NCBI RefSeq assembly: GCF_934636665.1
Contig: NZ_CAKUAT010000001.1
Span: 1 to 64,000, forward strand
Source: an uncultured Senegalimassilia sp.
GTDB taxonomy: Bacteria; Actinomycetota; Coriobacteriia; Coriobacteriales; Eggerthellaceae
Direction of reading: 5' to 3'
DNA length: 64,000 nt
Below are positions 40,464 through 49,449 of the stretch, in pieces; within the stretch, counting starts at the first letter, position 1; each line of letters starts with the position of its first letter. The notes beneath the pieces were generated by a model, which was not told where the DNA came from, searched no databases, and worked only from the letters and a program-made list of their open reading frames with translations. Made by a program: the position numbers and the translations under genes.

Positions 40464-41729
40464 CTAGGCGATCGGCGGGGTGCCCTCGAAGTTGCCGAAG
40501 ATGGCGTCGATCTGGATGGCGGCGCCCATGGGCAGGTTCGCAACGCCGACCACGCGACGAGCGGGGGTTCCCTCGGGGAAGAACTGAGCGTACACCTCGT
40601 TGACGGCGTCCATGTCGTTCATGTCCTTCACGAAGATGTTCACCTTGACGCAGTCCTCCAGGACATGGTCAACGCTCTCGATGATGGCCTTGATGTTCTT
40701 CAGAGCCTGCTCGGTCTCGGCCTTCACGCCGCCGGCGACCAGCGCGCCCGTTGCCGGGTCAACGCCGAGCTGGGCGGAGATGTTGTTGTAGTGGGAGAAC
40801 GCCACGGTCTGGGAGGACAGCTCGTCCTTCGGAGCGTTGGCGATGTTGTTGGCCTCGATGATCAGGCCATGACGGGCCTCAACGGCCTGCGGCGGGGTGC
40901 CGTCGCCGTGGGAGCACACGGCCTCGATCTGCACGAGCGCATGCTGCGGCAGGTCGGCGACCTCGACCACGGTGCGGGCCGGCAGGTAGTTGACGGCGCG
41001 GGCGATGCCCGAATCCGGGAAGAAGCGCTTGTAGATCTCGTTCATGGCCTCAACGTCGCCGAGGTCCTTCAGGAAGACGGTGACCTTGACGATGTCGTCG
41101 AACGGAACATCCATGGCAGTCAGGACGGCCTTGATGTTCTTCAGGCACTGAGCGGTCTGCTCCTGCACGCCGCCCATGACGATCTGGTTGGAAACCGGGT
41201 CGATCGGCAGCTGAGCGGTGATGTTGTTGTAGTGGGAGAACGCCACAGACTGCGTGGACATCGCGTCGAACGGGGCGTTGTGGGTGTTGTTGGCGTACTT
41301 GACCAGGTCGCCGGCCTGGGGCTCGTTCGGGATGGTGCCTTCGCCGTTGGTGAGCAGAGCCTCAACCTGGACCAGGGCGCCCATGGGCAGATCGTTGACG
41401 GCAACGATGGTGCGGGCGGGCACATAGGTGGTGAAGAAGGACTTGTATGCCCTCTCCACAACGTCGATGTCCATGATGTCCTTGACGAAGATGGTGACGC
41501 GAACGACGTCGTTCAGGTCATGATCGATGCTCGCAACGATGGCTGCGATGTTGCGGAAGCACTGCTCTGCCTGCTCCTTGACACCGCCCTCGACGATTGC
41601 GCCGGTCTTAGGATCGACAGGCAGCTGGGCCGAGAGGTTGTTGTAATGGGAGAAAGCGACGGTCTGAGAGCACATCGGGCACTTCGGTGCGTTCTCGGTG
41701 TTCCTTGCCACTACCACGTTATCCGCCAT
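40464..41729 (-). CDS. Three-domain RidA (YjgF/YER057c/UK114) protein
   Basis: A 421-residue protein made of three RidA domains in tandem (about 1-140, 141-285, 286-421). Each has FSHYNN near its start and a P-A-R segment: R106 (VPARTIVAV), R252 (LPARTVVEV), R391 (TPARRVVGV). That Arg is the one that binds the imine/enamine carboxylate in RidA deaminases. RidA is normally a homotrimer of 130-residue chains; here one chain could form a whole trimer. Start ATG 41729. Monocistronic. Confidence 0.88.
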   Translation of the reverse strand: MADNVVVARNTENAPKCPMCSQTVAFSHYNNLSAQLPVDPKTGAIVEGGVKEQAEQCFRNIAAIVASIDHDLNDVVRVTIFVKDIMDIDVVERAYKSFFTTYVPARTIVAVNDLPMGALVQVEALLTNGEGTIPNEPQAGDLVKYANNTHNAPFDAMSTQSVAFSHYNNITAQLPIDPVSNQIVMGGVQEQTAQCLKNIKAVLTAMDVPFDDIVKVTVFLKDLGDVEAMNEIYKRFFPDSGIARAVNYLPARTVVEVADLPQHALVQIEAVCSHGDGTPPQAVEARHGLIIEANNIANAPKDELSSQTVAFSHYNNISAQLGVDPATGALVAGGVKAETEQALKNIKAIIESVDHVLEDCVKVNIFVKDMNDMDAVNEVYAQFFPEGTPARRVVGVANLPMGAAIQIDAIFGNFEGTPPIA

Positions 41730-42218
41730 GGCAATACCCTTTCTGTTGACAGCCTTCAATGAGGTTGCGCAAATACGTTTTCCCACGACTTGCGTCAGAG
41801 CGCATTAAACTTGACGGCGATTGTCATTGTCAATCGATTTTCGAGAAATTCGTTGCCAGCTTCTATCGGTTGAATCCCGTGAATCTATGCCGAAAAATGA
41901 TTGGCAGATCCCATAATCCTTATGTTTCGGCGCGTATTTTCCAGCGAAACCCTGTTCATTCCGCATACCGTTTGGTGCATTTTCAGACCAAAGTTTTTCC
42001 AACCGTTACCGTTCCGTCAATCACGTTTCCCGGCGAAAAACAGCCGTTTGCCGTCGAAGCCCCTCCTTGACGAATCAAGGGTGAACCGTCAAGCCAACGG
42101 AAAAAGCCCTTGCTACACTCTCGCCAAAGGGAGCGGGCCGAGCCGGATGAACGCCGTCGCAAGATAGCCGAACGGCGCCCCGGACGGCCCGCAAGCATAC
42201 AAGGAGGAGGGATCCGCC
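41730..42218. other. Intergenic region between RidA and DUF5692 genes
   Basis: No gene seen; it must hold the divergent promoters. An imperfect dyad GATTGTC/GTCAATC lies near 41829-41845 and a small hairpin CCTTGA/TCAAGG near 42064-42079. It is less GC-rich than the flanking genes. Confidence 0.4.
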
Positions 42219-43241
42219 ATGTTTTTCTACGAGCCGCTATCGGCGACGGCATGCGTGAGCGTGTTGCTGTACCTGGCATTTCTGATCGGCATGAACGAGT
42301 TGTCGCGCTTGAACAAATGGGTAGGCGCGGTCATTTTCATCGCGCTGCCGGTCGTTCTGACCGTCTTCGTCTGGCCCCACACCGCGGTCGAGGGCACAGG
42401 TGCCGGCACTTGGTTCCAGTGGGTGAAAACCTACTCGTGCTTGGCCGGAGCCATCTTGGGCTGGCTGATCGTCTACTTCCCCGCCTTCCAGAAGAAGTAC
42501 ATCGTCTGCATACCGCCCATCATCTTCGCCATCAACATCCTTGAGGCGTGCATCCGCGACTTCCAGCTCACGGGCGTCAACGGCATCGTCGACGGCTACA
42601 TGGTGGTCGGCGGCCCGTGGAACGTCATGAACGGCGTCGCCGGTATCTTGAACGCCATCTGCATCTGCGGCTTCTTCGGCATCATCGTCAGCCGCGGCAA
42701 GAAGAAGGACTACGTCTGGCCCGATCAGCTGTGGTTCTGGATCATCGGCTACGACCTGTGGAACTTCGCCTACACCTACAACAGCGTCTCCGACCGCTCC
42801 ATGTACTGCGGCCTAGTGCTTCTGGCCGCCTGCACCATCCCGGCGTTCTTCATCAAGCGCGGCGCCTACGCGCAGCACCGCGTCCGCACGCTTGCCGTGA
42901 ACATGATCGTCACCATGACCATCCCCTGGTTCTTCCTGCATCCGGCGTTCGTCGTCCATTCCACCAACAACCCTGCAGCTCACATGACCATCTCAGTCAT
43001 CGCGCTCATCTTCAACGCGGGCGTGTTCATCTACCAGGCCTACACGATCTTCGGCAAGAAGCGCAACCCCTTCAAGCAGGAGCTCTACATCGACAACCCG
43101 CGCTTCCGCAGGGTGTACCTCGAGAGCATCGACGTTCCCGAAGGCCAGCGCGAGGCCGCGCTTGCCAACCTGGAGGAGTTCGGCTACGCAGCCGCATGGG
43201 ACGAGAAGGGCCGCGTCAAAACCATGGTGGAGCGCCCGTAA
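42219..43241 (+). CDS. DUF5692 family membrane protein
   Basis: A 340-residue polytopic protein with about nine hydrophobic segments (YLAFLIGMNELSRLNKWVGA, then ITVFVW-type and WFQWVKTYSCLAGAILGWLI) and a soluble C-terminus with FGKKRNPFKQELYIDNPRFR. The layout fits DUF5692, whose function is unknown. AAGGAGG is upstream. A second, partial copy of its C-terminal domain follows at once. Confidence 0.7.
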   Translation: MFFYEPLSATACVSVLLYLAFLIGMNELSRLNKWVGAVIFIALPVVLTVFVWPHTAVEGTGAGTWFQWVKTYSCLAGAILGWLIVYFPAFQKKYIVCIPPIIFAINILEACIRDFQLTGVNGIVDGYMVVGGPWNVMNGVAGILNAICICGFFGIIVSRGKKKDYVWPDQLWFWIIGYDLWNFAYTYNSVSDRSMYCGLVLLAACTIPAFFIKRGAYAQHRVRTLAVNMIVTMTIPWFFLHPAFVVHSTNNPAAHMTISVIALIFNAGVFIYQAYTIFGKKRNPFKQELYIDNPRFRRVYLESIDVPEGQREAALANLEEFGYAAAWDEKGRVKTMVERP

Positions 43242-43432
43242 CGTTCGCCGAGATTCCCACGACCCACAACCCGAACGCGTTCTTCGCGGTCAGCCTGGTG
43301 GCGCTCATCGCCAATGTGGCCCTTGCCGCCTACCAGCTACGCCGAATCCGCGCACGGCGCCTTAACCCGCTCAAAGACGAGCTCTATAATGACGCGAAGA
43401 GCTATCAAGAGGTCGTCGAGGAGAATCGCTAA
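43242..43432 (+). pseudogene. Duplicated C-terminal piece of a DUF5692 protein
   Basis: After the DUF5692 stop, a frame without ATG reads NPNAFFAVSLVALIANVALA, then AYQLRR and RLNPLKDELYNDAKSYQEVV. It parallels the last 85 residues of the upstream protein (NPAAHMTISVIALIFNAGVF, IYQAYT, KRNPFKQELYIDNPRFRRVY). It is diverged, so it comes from a paralogue rather than a recent copy. The first usable start would be GTG 43298. Confidence 0.6.
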
Positions 43433-43495
43433 TCCGCAGCGAACCACGCCTGAGCACACGCGGCGCGGCGGCTTCCCCGCATGCAAAGGAGCCCC

Positions 43496-44218
43496 GTGTC
43501 TGCACTGGACAGCAAGCCGATACCCGGATTCGATCCTGACCTGCCGCACCCCGTCACGCGGCAGGTCAGGCAGAGCGTGCGGCTTGAAGGCACCGCTGGC
43601 GACATCATGCTGGCGGCGCGCGAGCTTTACGAAACCGAAGGGGTCGCCGTCACCAGCATGGCCGCCATCGCCCGCAAAGCGGGCGTGGCGCGCAGCCTTC
43701 TCTACTATTATTTCCCCGACAAACAAGCCGTCACCGATGCCGTGATCGAGGACTATCTTGAGGATCTCGTCGAAAGCGTGTCCACCTGGAACGAGCTGCG
43801 CGCGTTCGGCGAAACCCCCTCGGAACTGAAAAACTGCGTGTCCATGCTGCGACGCGCGCTTTACACCGCATCGGGCGATCCTCGCCCGATGTTCTCCGTG
43901 CTCGAAGAGCTCGGCCTGCGCGACCGCTTCGCCACGCAGGCCGTCCGCGAGGTGGTGGCATGTATCCAGAACTACATCGTGTCCGAATACATGGCGTACC
44001 GAACCATCGAGATTCAGCTGATCCCTGAAACGTTCGGCCTGCTCATATTCGGGTTAGCGGGGATGATGAAGGCCAAGCCCGACATCACCGACGACGAGCT
44101 TGCAACGCTTATCGCCCAAACGCTTCGTCTTGACATGACGGTGATCGATCCGCCGCCTTGGCCCGAACACCCTGATGCGCCTTCGCGCCCGGCGCCGTCC
44201 TCCGATGGCGCAGCTTAG
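43496..44218 (+). CDS. TetR-family regulator
   Basis: About 240 residues. The TetR HTH, SMAAIARKAGVARSLLYYYF, follows ARELYETEGVAVT. I prefer GTG 43496, because AAAGGAG lies four bases before it; the ATG at 43481 would overlap that site. It is convergent with xdhC, overlapping it by four bases. It might control the adjoining DUF5692 gene. Confidence 0.78.
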   Translation: MSALDSKPIPGFDPDLPHPVTRQVRQSVRLEGTAGDIMLAARELYETEGVAVTSMAAIARKAGVARSLLYYYFPDKQAVTDAVIEDYLEDLVESVSTWNELRAFGETPSELKNCVSMLRRALYTASGDPRPMFSVLEELGLRDRFATQAVREVVACIQNYIVSEYMAYRTIEIQLIPETFGLLIFGLAGMMKAKPDITDDELATLIAQTLRLDMTVIDPPPWPEHPDAPSRPAPSSDGAA

Positions 44219-45213
44219 CACGTAGCTCGGTGCAGGATGCACTCGGCGGCTATGCTGACGGCTATCTCCTCGGGCGTTTCCGCCTTGATATCCAAGCCTA
44301 TGGGCATATGCACGGCGTCAAGCGCCGACTCGGGGATTCCCGCTTCCAGCATGCGCTCGCGCGCCGTGGCAATCTTGCGCCGCGAGCCCATGAACCCCAC
44401 GTACGCCAACGGCTGGCGGAGCACCTGCTCCAGCACGGCGAAATCATGGCGATGGCTGTGCGTCATGATGAGAACGTAGTCGCGCTCGTCAAGAGCTAGG
44501 GAGGCGGCAATGTCGCTGTAATCCCCCACGATAACCTGCTGCGCACCATGGGATTTGCCGACGTTCGCGAACTCCGGGCGGCAGTCGAACAGCGTGCAGG
44601 AAAACCCTACGCTCGACAGGACCGAAACGGTGGCGCTGCCCACATGCCCGCCGCCGAACACCACGGCGCGAACCGGCAAGGGAACGGGCAGCATGAGCCA
44701 ACCGTCCGCGATGCAGCGCCCCTTCTGGCCGCGAACCCGATCGCCCGGCGCGGCGCCATCGCCTGCGAGCAAGACCCCATCGGCGTCGAGCAACGCGACG
44801 CCTTCGTCGGATTGCGGCAGGTCATCGCGGCAACTTAACGCCAGGTACGCCGGTGTGCGCTGCTCGAAGCAGCGCAGCAGCTCGCTGGCAACCTTGGCCC
44901 ACACCGCGCTGCCGCCGCATATCGGAACGTACAGCAAGCTTGCGCTTCCGCCGCAGACCATGCCCAGGCGCTCCTCAAGGCCCATGCTCTCGAAGCGGTG
45001 CGCCTTGCCCCCCAGCAGACGACGCGCGCAGGCTATGCCGTGCGCCTCGATGGCGCCTCCGCCGATGGTACCGCACACCAGCCCGTCGGCGGACACCAAC
45101 ATGAGCGTTCCCGCCTTGCGCGGCGTGGAGTCCTTGCTTTCTGCCACCGCGACCAGCACCAACGGCTCGCCCGCACGGCAAGCGCCTGCGATATGCTCTG
45201 CGATCTTGCGCAT
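44215..45213 (-). CDS. xdhC: XdhC/CoxI family molybdenum-cofactor insertion protein
   Basis: 332 residues. The N-terminal XdhC/CoxI domain has ESKDSTPRKAGTLMLVSADG, then GTIGGGAIE. The C-terminal Rossmann domain has VVFGGGHVGSATVSVLSSVG, LIMTHSHRHDFAVLEQVL and YVGFMGSRRKI. XdhC binds Moco, promotes its sulfuration and delivers it to xanthine dehydrogenase. It is the last gene of the hydroxylase operon, 16 bases after yqeB. Confidence 0.88.
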   Translation of the reverse strand: MRKIAEHIAGACRAGEPLVLVAVAESKDSTPRKAGTLMLVSADGLVCGTIGGGAIEAHGIACARRLLGGKAHRFESMGLEERLGMVCGGSASLLYVPICGGSAVWAKVASELLRCFEQRTPAYLALSCRDDLPQSDEGVALLDADGVLLAGDGAAPGDRVRGQKGRCIADGWLMLPVPLPVRAVVFGGGHVGSATVSVLSSVGFSCTLFDCRPEFANVGKSHGAQQVIVGDYSDIAASLALDERDYVLIMTHSHRHDFAVLEQVLRQPLAYVGFMGSRRKIATARERMLEAGIPESALDAVHMPIGLDIKAETPEEIAVSIAAECILHRATC

Positions 45214-45229
45214 CTTCCCACCTCACGCC

Positions 45230-46030
45230 CTATCGGGCCGAAAACGTTCCACTCAAATGAAGGATGGCCTCCAGCACGCCGCCCGCAACCGCCAGGCCCT
45301 TGTCCGAGACCAGCCCGCAGTAGCCGCTTTCGCCGCGCGGGTCCACGTCGCCGCACTTCAAGCCCTGGTGAACCTGCACCCCATCGGCTATCAGGCCGCG
45401 CAAAACGCCCGTGAGCGTGGCGACCACGGGAGCATCCCCCGCATACGCCACAACCTGGCCTTCCTCAACATGGTCGCCTATGACCGCAACACCGCGGAAC
45501 ACGCCGTCGCAAGGAGCACGCAGCACGCGCTCGCCCGCAAAACCGCCCACCAGCCCGGGCACCGCGGTGTTCGGCAGCGCCGAGCCCTCGTAGTATGCAC
45601 GGCCCAGAGTGTGCCCGCGCATGGTCTCCACCACGGCATGGCAATCCACGCCCGCCGTGAAGCCCGGGCCGACTCCGACGACGATGGGGGCCATATCCAT
45701 GGAAGTACCTAGGTTGCGCTTAGCCAACACGGCATCGACCACCACGTCAGGCGCCACGTCGTTGACGCACGCGCACGCGGGGTCCACCAAAACGGGAATG
45801 ACGTCTTCACGCGAAAGCAGCTCCAAGGCATGGGAAGCATCCCGCACCCGCACAGCCGTCACACCTTCCACCTGGGCTTTCCCCATGTGAACGGCCTCGC
45901 TGAAGGCCACGGTGCGGCGCACCGTCAAAGGCTGCTCTATCTCGGTCATAAGCACGGAAGCGCCGCATCGCACAAGGCGCAGCGCGATGGCGCTGGCGAT
46001 ATCGCCGGCGCCGCGGATCACCGCAAGCAT
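45230..46030 (-). CDS. yqeB: YqeB, selenium-dependent molybdenum hydroxylase accessory protein
   Basis: A 266-residue protein of the EF2563/YqeB family: MLAVIRGAGDIASAIALRLV at the start, then VLVDPACACVNDVAPDVVVD and the C-terminal half with GDVDPRGESGYCGLVSDKGL. The family marks selenium-dependent molybdenum hydroxylases, in which a labile Se replaces the terminal S on Mo. ATG 46030 overlaps the yqeC stop. Confidence 0.83.
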   Translation of the reverse strand: MLAVIRGAGDIASAIALRLVRCGASVLMTEIEQPLTVRRTVAFSEAVHMGKAQVEGVTAVRVRDASHALELLSREDVIPVLVDPACACVNDVAPDVVVDAVLAKRNLGTSMDMAPIVVGVGPGFTAGVDCHAVVETMRGHTLGRAYYEGSALPNTAVPGLVGGFAGERVLRAPCDGVFRGVAVIGDHVEEGQVVAYAGDAPVVATLTGVLRGLIADGVQVHQGLKCGDVDPRGESGYCGLVSDKGLAVAGGVLEAILHLSGTFSAR

Positions 46031-46677
46031 CGAAGATCGTCCCTCCAAAGGCTTCCCGCCACCACCGGCGTCTCGCACAGCGCTGCGATGCGCTGCGCCG
46101 CCCGCCAGTCGGCGGGAGTTTCCACCTTGTTGATCAAAACCACGTCATGAAGCCCCTCGGTGCACAACACCGCCGCCACCGCCTCGGGCGTGACCGCGTC
46201 ATCGACGGAAACGCCGGCCAGCTGTGCGAAGCGCTGTGGCCGGTGGCACGTCTGAGAAACGGGGGCGCCTATGCCATCGACCCCGACCACGCACACCGTC
46301 CGCCCTGCGCACGCAGGGATGACCGGCTCGTGCTCGGCATGCGCCTTCAGCGGGAGCTTCTTCGCCCCGTCGGCCTCCACCAGCACGTAGTCCGCCAAGC
46401 GCACCAGGTCTGCGAACGCCACCCGCGGCTCGGCCAACTTCCCCGTGGGCAGATGGATGGAGCCCGCGCACACGACGGGAGCTTCCGAAAGCGCCGCCCG
46501 CACGTCATCGGGCGATGCGCTAAGCACCACGGGGCACCAATCGGGCACGTACATCTTCGTGCTCGTGGCCACGACCACGCGCGCATCGCGCGACAGCTCC
46601 TCGGCCAAGGCGCGCAAAAGCGTGGACTTGCCGCCACCGCCGATGATGGCCGTAAGCCCACGCTGGATATGTAGCAA
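46018..46677 (-). CDS. yqeC: YqeC, selenium cofactor biosynthesis protein
   Basis: About 219 residues with a P-loop (LTAIIGGGGKSTLLRALAEE), ATSTKMYVP, LVEADGAKKLPLKAHAEHEP and VVGVDGIG, all typical of YqeC. It works with YqeB in Se-dependent molybdenum hydroxylases. No ATG fits: the frame opens after GGAGGAG with TTG 46677 as the best start, five bases past the Mo-subunit stop. It overlaps yqeB by 13 bases. Confidence 0.82.
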   Translation of the reverse strand: MLHIQRGLTAIIGGGGKSTLLRALAEELSRDARVVVATSTKMYVPDWCPVVLSASPDDVRAALSEAPVVCAGSIHLPTGKLAEPRVAFADLVRLADYVLVEADGAKKLPLKAHAEHEPVIPACAGRTVCVVGVDGIGAPVSQTCHRPQRFAQLAGVSVDDAVTPEAVAAVLCTEGLHDVVLINKVETPADWRAAQRIAALCETPVVAGSLWRDDLRCLR

Positions 46678-46682
46678 GCTGC

Positions 46683-49001
46683 TTAAGATTCCCGCTCCTC
46701 CGGTTTCGCCAGAAGGATGTGCTCGGGAAGGATAGGCAGCTCGCGATGCCACACGCCCGTTGCCCGGTAGATGGCCTGCGCCAACGCAGGGCCCGGCGTG
46801 TTGATGACGATCTCGCCGATGGACTTCGCGCCGAACGGGCCCGTGGGCTCGTAGGAATGCTCGAACTCCACGTTGATACGCCCCGTGTCCAGACGGGTGG
46901 GCAAACGGTACGTGAACAGGCTCGATTCGCGGATGGCGCCCTTGGGCGTGCGGGTGACGTCCTCCATGAGCGTATGCCCGATGCCCTGCACGATGCCGCC
47001 TTCCACCTGGATGCGCGCGAGCGCCGGGTTGATGGGGATGCCGCAATCGACCACGGCGGCGTAGTCGAGCACCTCCACCACGCCGGTCTCGCGGTCAAGC
47101 TCGATCTCCACCATGCCAACCATATACGGCGGCGGGGACACCGGCGAGGAATGCTGCGCAGTGGCCTCCGGGGCAAGGCTGCAGTTGCACTGGCTTTTCG
47201 CAGCGACCTCGGGCAGCGAGACCGTGCGTCCCGTTGCTTCGTGGCGCACGCATCCGCCTTCGAAGCTCAGCTCGGCCGCATCGCAGCCGAGCACCTCGGC
47301 GGCGATGGCGCACAGGCGCTCCTTGAGCTGCGCGCACGCCTTCTCCACCGCCATGCCCGTGACATAGGTGGTGGAAGACGCATACGAACCGGAATCATAC
47401 GGGGACGCATCGGTGTCGGCGCCGAATACGCTCACGGCTTCCAGCGGGCATTCCATGTGCTCGGCGACCATTTGAGCCAGGATGGTGTCGCAACCCGTGC
47501 CCATGTCGGCCGCGGCGATGAGCAGCATGTATCCCCCGTCGTCGTTGAGCTTGACGGTGACCGATCCCACGTCGATGCCGGAGATGCCCGAACCCTGCAT
47601 GGACATGGCAACGCCGGCGGCGCGCACCTTGCCGTTGCCCATGTCGCGTACGGGGAACTTCTCCTTCCAACCGAACATGTCGCTGCAGTGCTGCATGCAG
47701 CGGTCCAGGGCGCAGGCGTTGGCCACCTCGCCGAAGTAGGCCGGCATGGACATGCCTTCGCGCACCATGTTCTGCTCACGCAGCTCCACCGGGTCGCGGC
47801 CCAGCTTCGCCGCCAGCTCGTTGACGGCGGTTTCCACGGCGAACTGACCCTGCGTGGCGCCGAAGCCGCGGTACGCGCCCGACGGCTGCATGTTCGTATA
47901 CACCACGTTGGCGTCGAACTTGAACGCCTCGAGCGAGCCGGTGTACAGCGGGATGGACTTGTGGCCGGTCAGGCCGACCGTGGCCCAACCGTGCTCGCCA
48001 TAGGCGCCCGAGTTCGACAGCGTGGTCACCCCAAGCGCGCGGATGCGGCCGTCGTTGTTCGCACCCAGGCGGATCTTGATCTCCATCTCATGACGCGGTG
48101 ACCCGCAGGTTTGCGATTCCCTGCGCGAGAACACGCACAAGGCCGGACGCCCCGTCTTCATGGTGACGAACGCGGGGTACACCTCGCACACCGCGGTCTG
48201 CTTCGCGCCGAAGCCGCCGCCGATGCGAGGCTTCTCCACGCGGATGCGGCTTTTCGGGATGCCAAGCGCGTGCGAGAGGATGCGGCGAACATGGTAGACG
48301 ATCTGCGTGGACGAGATCACGTGGAGCCTGCCGTAGCGGTCCAGCTGGGTGAACGTGCGGAACGTCTCCATCATGGCCTGGTTGTACGCCTTCGTGTGGT
48401 AGGTGCGCTCCAGCATCACGTCGCAATCGGCCAGCACGGCCTCGATGTCGCCGCCGGCGTCGGAGGTGGTGCCCACCAGGTTGCGCGTGTTGTCGCCGCC
48501 CAGGTCGCACAGCATATGCCAGTTGTCCTCAGGGTGCACCAGCACGGGGTTGTCCTTCGCAGTGCGGAAATCCAGGACGGGCTCCAGCACGTCGTACTCC
48601 ACCTTGATGCGCGAAAGGGCGGTTTGCGCCGCCTTCTCGTTCTCGGCCGCCACGATGGCCACCACGTCGCCCACGAAGCGCACGTGCCGGTCGATGATCA
48701 GGCGGTCGTAGGGGCTGGTTTCAGGGTAGGTCTGCCCGGCGTTGGAGAAACGCTGATCGGGCACGTCCTCCCAGGTGTAGACGTCCACCACGCCGGGCAC
48801 CTTCTTGGCCTTCGACGTATCGATGGTCTTCACCATGGCGTTGGCGTGGGGGCTTCGCAGGAGCTTAACCACCAGCGCATCGGGTGCGATGTCCTCGGTA
48901 TAGACGGGCTTGCCCAGCAGAAGCTGCATCGAGTCCTTCTTGCGGACCGATTTGCCCACGGAGCGATATTCGGGCCTATCCACGCTCGACCTCCTTGCCA
49001 T
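46683..49001 (-). CDS. Xanthine-dehydrogenase-type molybdopterin subunit
   Basis: A 772-residue molybdenum hydroxylase large subunit. It shows KPVYTEDIAPDALVVKLLRS, RVEKPRIGGGFGAKQ, NMQPSGAYRGFGATQGQFAV and the catalytic-Glu region FGAKSIGEIVINTPGPALA. It hydroxylates purines or similar heterocycles. With YqeB/YqeC beside it, it is probably a Se-dependent enzyme. The start overlaps the 2Fe-2S subunit by 26 bases. The exact substrate (xanthine, nicotinate or another) is not determined by sequence. Confidence 0.88.
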   Translation of the reverse strand: MARRSSVDRPEYRSVGKSVRKKDSMQLLLGKPVYTEDIAPDALVVKLLRSPHANAMVKTIDTSKAKKVPGVVDVYTWEDVPDQRFSNAGQTYPETSPYDRLIIDRHVRFVGDVVAIVAAENEKAAQTALSRIKVEYDVLEPVLDFRTAKDNPVLVHPEDNWHMLCDLGGDNTRNLVGTTSDAGGDIEAVLADCDVMLERTYHTKAYNQAMMETFRTFTQLDRYGRLHVISSTQIVYHVRRILSHALGIPKSRIRVEKPRIGGGFGAKQTAVCEVYPAFVTMKTGRPALCVFSRRESQTCGSPRHEMEIKIRLGANNDGRIRALGVTTLSNSGAYGEHGWATVGLTGHKSIPLYTGSLEAFKFDANVVYTNMQPSGAYRGFGATQGQFAVETAVNELAAKLGRDPVELREQNMVREGMSMPAYFGEVANACALDRCMQHCSDMFGWKEKFPVRDMGNGKVRAAGVAMSMQGSGISGIDVGSVTVKLNDDGGYMLLIAAADMGTGCDTILAQMVAEHMECPLEAVSVFGADTDASPYDSGSYASSTTYVTGMAVEKACAQLKERLCAIAAEVLGCDAAELSFEGGCVRHEATGRTVSLPEVAAKSQCNCSLAPEATAQHSSPVSPPPYMVGMVEIELDRETGVVEVLDYAAVVDCGIPINPALARIQVEGGIVQGIGHTLMEDVTRTPKGAIRESSLFTYRLPTRLDTGRINVEFEHSYEPTGPFGAKSIGEIVINTPGPALAQAIYRATGVWHRELPILPEHILLAKPEERES

Positions 49002-49449
49002 GCTTTTCGTCCAGGAAGGCGCGGATGCCGCGCAGCTGTCCCACGTAGCCCGAGCAACGGCACAGGTTGCCGCTCAGGTACGCCAGGATCTCATCGTCGG
49101 TGGGATCGGGGTTCTCGCGCAGCAGCGCGATGGTGTTCATCACGAAGCCGGGGTTGCAGAAGCCGCACTGCTCGGCGCCCTGGTCGGCGATGAAGCCCAC
49201 GAACTCCGAAGCCTCTGCCTGCAGGCCTTCCAGCGTGCAGACGCTGCGGCCGTTGGCGCGGGCGGCCAACGTGGAGCAGGAAAGCACGGGCACGTCGTTG
49301 AGCATCACCGTGCACAGACCGCACGCGGACGTCTCGCAGCCGCGCTTGACGCTTTTGCATCCGTGGGCGCGCACGAAATCGATGAGCAGCATGTCGGCGG
49401 GGATGTCGTCGACCACCGTTTTGCCGTTCAGCTTGATCTTGACTTCCAT
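48976..49449 (-). CDS. Molybdenum hydroxylase 2Fe-2S subunit
   Basis: 157 residues. The plant-type ferredoxin set is CKSVKRGCETSACGLCTVML with a later Cys in PVLSCSTL. The second cluster is CGFCNPGFVMNT and LSGNLCRCSGYVGQL. It passes electrons from the Mo site to FAD. ATG 49449 directly follows the FAD subunit stop, and the 3' end overlaps the Mo subunit. Confidence 0.92.
   Translation of the reverse strand: MEVKIKLNGKTVVDDIPADMLLIDFVRAHGCKSVKRGCETSACGLCTVMLNDVPVLSCSTLAARANGRSVCTLEGLQAEASEFVGFIADQGAEQCGFCNPGFVMNTIALLRENPDPTDDEILAYLSGNLCRCSGYVGQLRGIRAFLDEKHGKEVERG

Noticed and set aside
40600..41461. Frames antisense to the RidA gene
   Set aside because: They arise from the repetitive, high-GC triple-domain gene and show no family features.
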